Shown one piece after another: positions 62,494 to 64,000 of a stretch of 64,000 bases of DNA. Every line of letters begins with the position of its first letter. The stretch's first letter is position 1. Origin of the DNA: Oceanobacillus sp. HTM 045 (GTDB lineage: Bacteria; Pseudomonadota; Alphaproteobacteria; Rhodobacterales; Rhodobacteraceae); NCBI GenBank assembly GCA_009733745.1, contig WNWL01000002.1, positions 496,001-560,000 on the forward strand, in the 5' to 3' direction. A program made the position numbers and the translations under genes. The notes under the pieces were generated by a model that worked only from the letters and a program-made list of their open reading frames with translations, was not told where the DNA came from and made no database searches.

Positions 62494-63993
62494 TCAGCGC
62501 GCCCAGAAGGACGGGGTGAGCAGCACCAGCACGCTCAGGAACTCCAGCCGCCCGAACAGCATCGCGAAGGTCAGCACCCACTTGGCGGATTCCGGCAGCC
62601 CGCCGAAATTGCCGTCCGGCCCGATCTGCGTGCCGAGGCCGGGGCCCACGTTGCAGAGCGCCGTCACAGCGCCCGAGATGGCGGTGATCGGGTCGAGCCC
62701 GATCATCGACAGCAGCACCGCGAACACCGCGATCGCCGCGACGAAGACGAAGAAGAACCCCATCACCGAGGACAGCACCGCCGAGTCGACGGGGCGGTGA
62801 TCGTAGCGCAGCGGGAACACGCCGTTGGGCGAGTGGATGCGGCGGAGCTGCACCCAGATCGCCTTGCCGAGCATCTGGTAGCGGAACACCTTCGCCGAGC
62901 AGGAGGTGGACCCGGCGCAGCCGCCGATCATCATGATCAGGAAGAAGAACGCCCCCGCGAACCCGCCCCAGAGCCAGTAGTCCTCGGTCGCATAGCCCGT
63001 CCCGGTCAGCACCGAGGTCACGTTGAACAGCGCCGCGCGGAAGGCCGGCTCGATATCCCGGCCGAACCTGAGGATGAGCGAGAGGGCCAGCACGGTCGTC
63101 ACGAACGCGATGATGCCGAGGAAGGCCTGGGTCTGCGGGTCACGCAGCAGCAGCAGCGGGCGGCCCTGTGCGAAGCGGATCAGGTAGATGAACGGCAGCG
63201 CCGCGAGGATCATGAAGATCACGGCGGAATACTGCGCTGCGGGGCTGAATTCGCTGAAGGAATGGTCGTAGGTACCGAGCCCGCCGGTGGAGACCGTCGT
63301 CATCGCGTGGGCCGCCGCGTCGAACGCGCCCATGCCCGACGCCGCGTAGGCGAGGATGCAGGCCAGCGTGATCCCGAGATAGAGCCAGCCCAGTTCCATC
63401 GCCGCGTCGACCGCGTTCGGCAGGATGTCCGCCCGCAGGTCGAACGCCTCCGACTGGAAGAACTGCATCCCGCCGATCTTCAGGATCGGCAGGAACACCA
63501 TCGCGAACACCACGATGCCGACGCCGCCGAACCACTGCATCATCGCCCGCCAGATCAGCGTGCCGCGCGGCAGGTCGTTGAGGTCCTCGAAAACGGTCGA
63601 GCCGGTGGTGGTCAGCCCCGACATGGCCTCGAAATAGGCATCCGTCAGGTCCGCCCGCGGTTCGCCGAGCATGAACGGGATCGCCCCGAAGAGCGGCAGC
63701 ACCGCCCAGACGGCGACGGTCAGGAGGAAGGCCTGCTGCCGCGACAGGCCGCGGGTGCGCCGCTGCGCCGTGGCCAGCGTCATCGCCAGCCCGGCGGCGA
63801 CGGTCAGGAAGGCCGAGAGCAGGAAGGCGCGGGCGTTGCCGTCCTCATCGAATGCATCGAGCGCCGCGGGGAGCAGCATGGACGCCCCGAGCACCACGGC
63901 GAGGATGCCGATGACATAGGCGACCGGCCGGATGTCGTGGAGCGACGCCGACCGCTGGGCCGCCGGGCGCGTCCGGGCGCTGCCAACGGCCAT
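62494..63993 (-). CDS. trkH: TrkH-family potassium uptake protein
   Basis: A 499-residue inner-membrane potassium channel subunit with four pore-like repeats. Selectivity-filter segments include SGLTTTGSTVF, TVSTGGLGTYD, TSVLTGTGYA and CNVGPGLGT. It works with a cytoplasmic TrkA, not in the window. The ATG at 63993 is seven bases from the edge of the window; a start further upstream cannot be excluded, but the length is already normal. It converges on the S8 protease gene. Confidence 0.93.
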   Translation of the reverse strand: MAVGSARTRPAAQRSASLHDIRPVAYVIGILAVVLGASMLLPAALDAFDEDGNARAFLLSAFLTVAAGLAMTLATAQRRTRGLSRQQAFLLTVAVWAVLPLFGAIPFMLGEPRADLTDAYFEAMSGLTTTGSTVFEDLNDLPRGTLIWRAMMQWFGGVGIVVFAMVFLPILKIGGMQFFQSEAFDLRADILPNAVDAAMELGWLYLGITLACILAYAASGMGAFDAAAHAMTTVSTGGLGTYDHSFSEFSPAAQYSAVIFMILAALPFIYLIRFAQGRPLLLLRDPQTQAFLGIIAFVTTVLALSLILRFGRDIEPAFRAALFNVTSVLTGTGYATEDYWLWGGFAGAFFFLIMMIGGCAGSTSCSAKVFRYQMLGKAIWVQLRRIHSPNGVFPLRYDHRPVDSAVLSSVMGFFFVFVAAIAVFAVLLSMIGLDPITAISGAVTALCNVGPGLGTQIGPDGNFGGLPESAKWVLTFAMLFGRLEFLSVLVLLTPSFWAR

Positions 63994-64000
63994 CCCGGCC

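Overview
This window is 64 kb of very GC-rich chromosomal DNA. It most likely comes from an alphaproteobacterium of the Rhodobacterales type. That is an inference from gene content: an Entner-Doudoroff operon, a kps-type capsule locus with KDO genes, a CDP-sugar operon and many four-base ATGA stop/start overlaps. I see no rRNA, tRNA, CRISPR array, insertion sequence or phage gene. Coding strand changes every few genes, and the high GC creates very long open frames antisense to the real genes.

Layout: (1) 1-5070, branched-chain amino-acid-type ABC importer (partial binding protein, livH, livM, livG, livF) ended by a clear terminator. (2) 5239-11426, complete Entner-Doudoroff operon zwf-pgl-edd-pgi-eda. 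(3) 11559-16207, class V aminotransferase, ribosome-rescue factor ArfB, a VUT/YhhQ transporter, an FAD amine oxidase and a DUF3592 protein. (4) 16319-32805, capsule/KDO region: kpsM, a cysQ-like phosphatase, kdsB, four glycosyltransferases with galU, a double sulfotransferase, phosphomannomutase, kdsA, kpsE, kpsT and a UDP-sugar epimerase. (5) 32940-35325, two tandem LprI/DUF1311 proteins, a basic protein, a macrodomain protein and an unknown. (6) 35312-39614, RND efflux pump. (7) 39823-45565, aroQ, 5-oxoprolinase, then a PepSY / cytochrome b561 / membrane-anchored LuxR operon. (8) 45852-50592, rfbF-rfbG-reductase-C-methyltransferase-rfbC-like operon, probably for a CDP-linked C-methylated deoxysugar. 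(9) 50757-54342, a probable secreted or effector-like NlpC/P60-type hydrolase, and a LysR / acyl-CoA dehydrogenase divergent pair. (10) 54900-62429, a caspase-like protein carrying CxxCH, a YceI-OmpA fusion, an ECF sigma factor, its anti-sigma factor, a small secreted protein and an S8 protease. (11) 62494-63993, TrkH potassium transporter.

The most interesting part is region 10. The small secreted protein looks like a free-standing copy of the N-terminal domain of the S8 protease. The periplasmic end of the anti-sigma factor resembles a subtilisin propeptide. The sequence TGAACC-N16-CGACCCA occurs twice, before the small secreted gene and again in the gap beyond the caspase gene, with a weaker version before the sigma gene. 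Together these suggest an envelope-stress circuit linking proteases to a sigma factor. Two dispersed intergenic repeat families also stand out: a five-copy element of about 155 bp with two hairpins, and a two-copy element rich in TCACC/GGTGA motifs upstream of kpsT and of the sigma gene.
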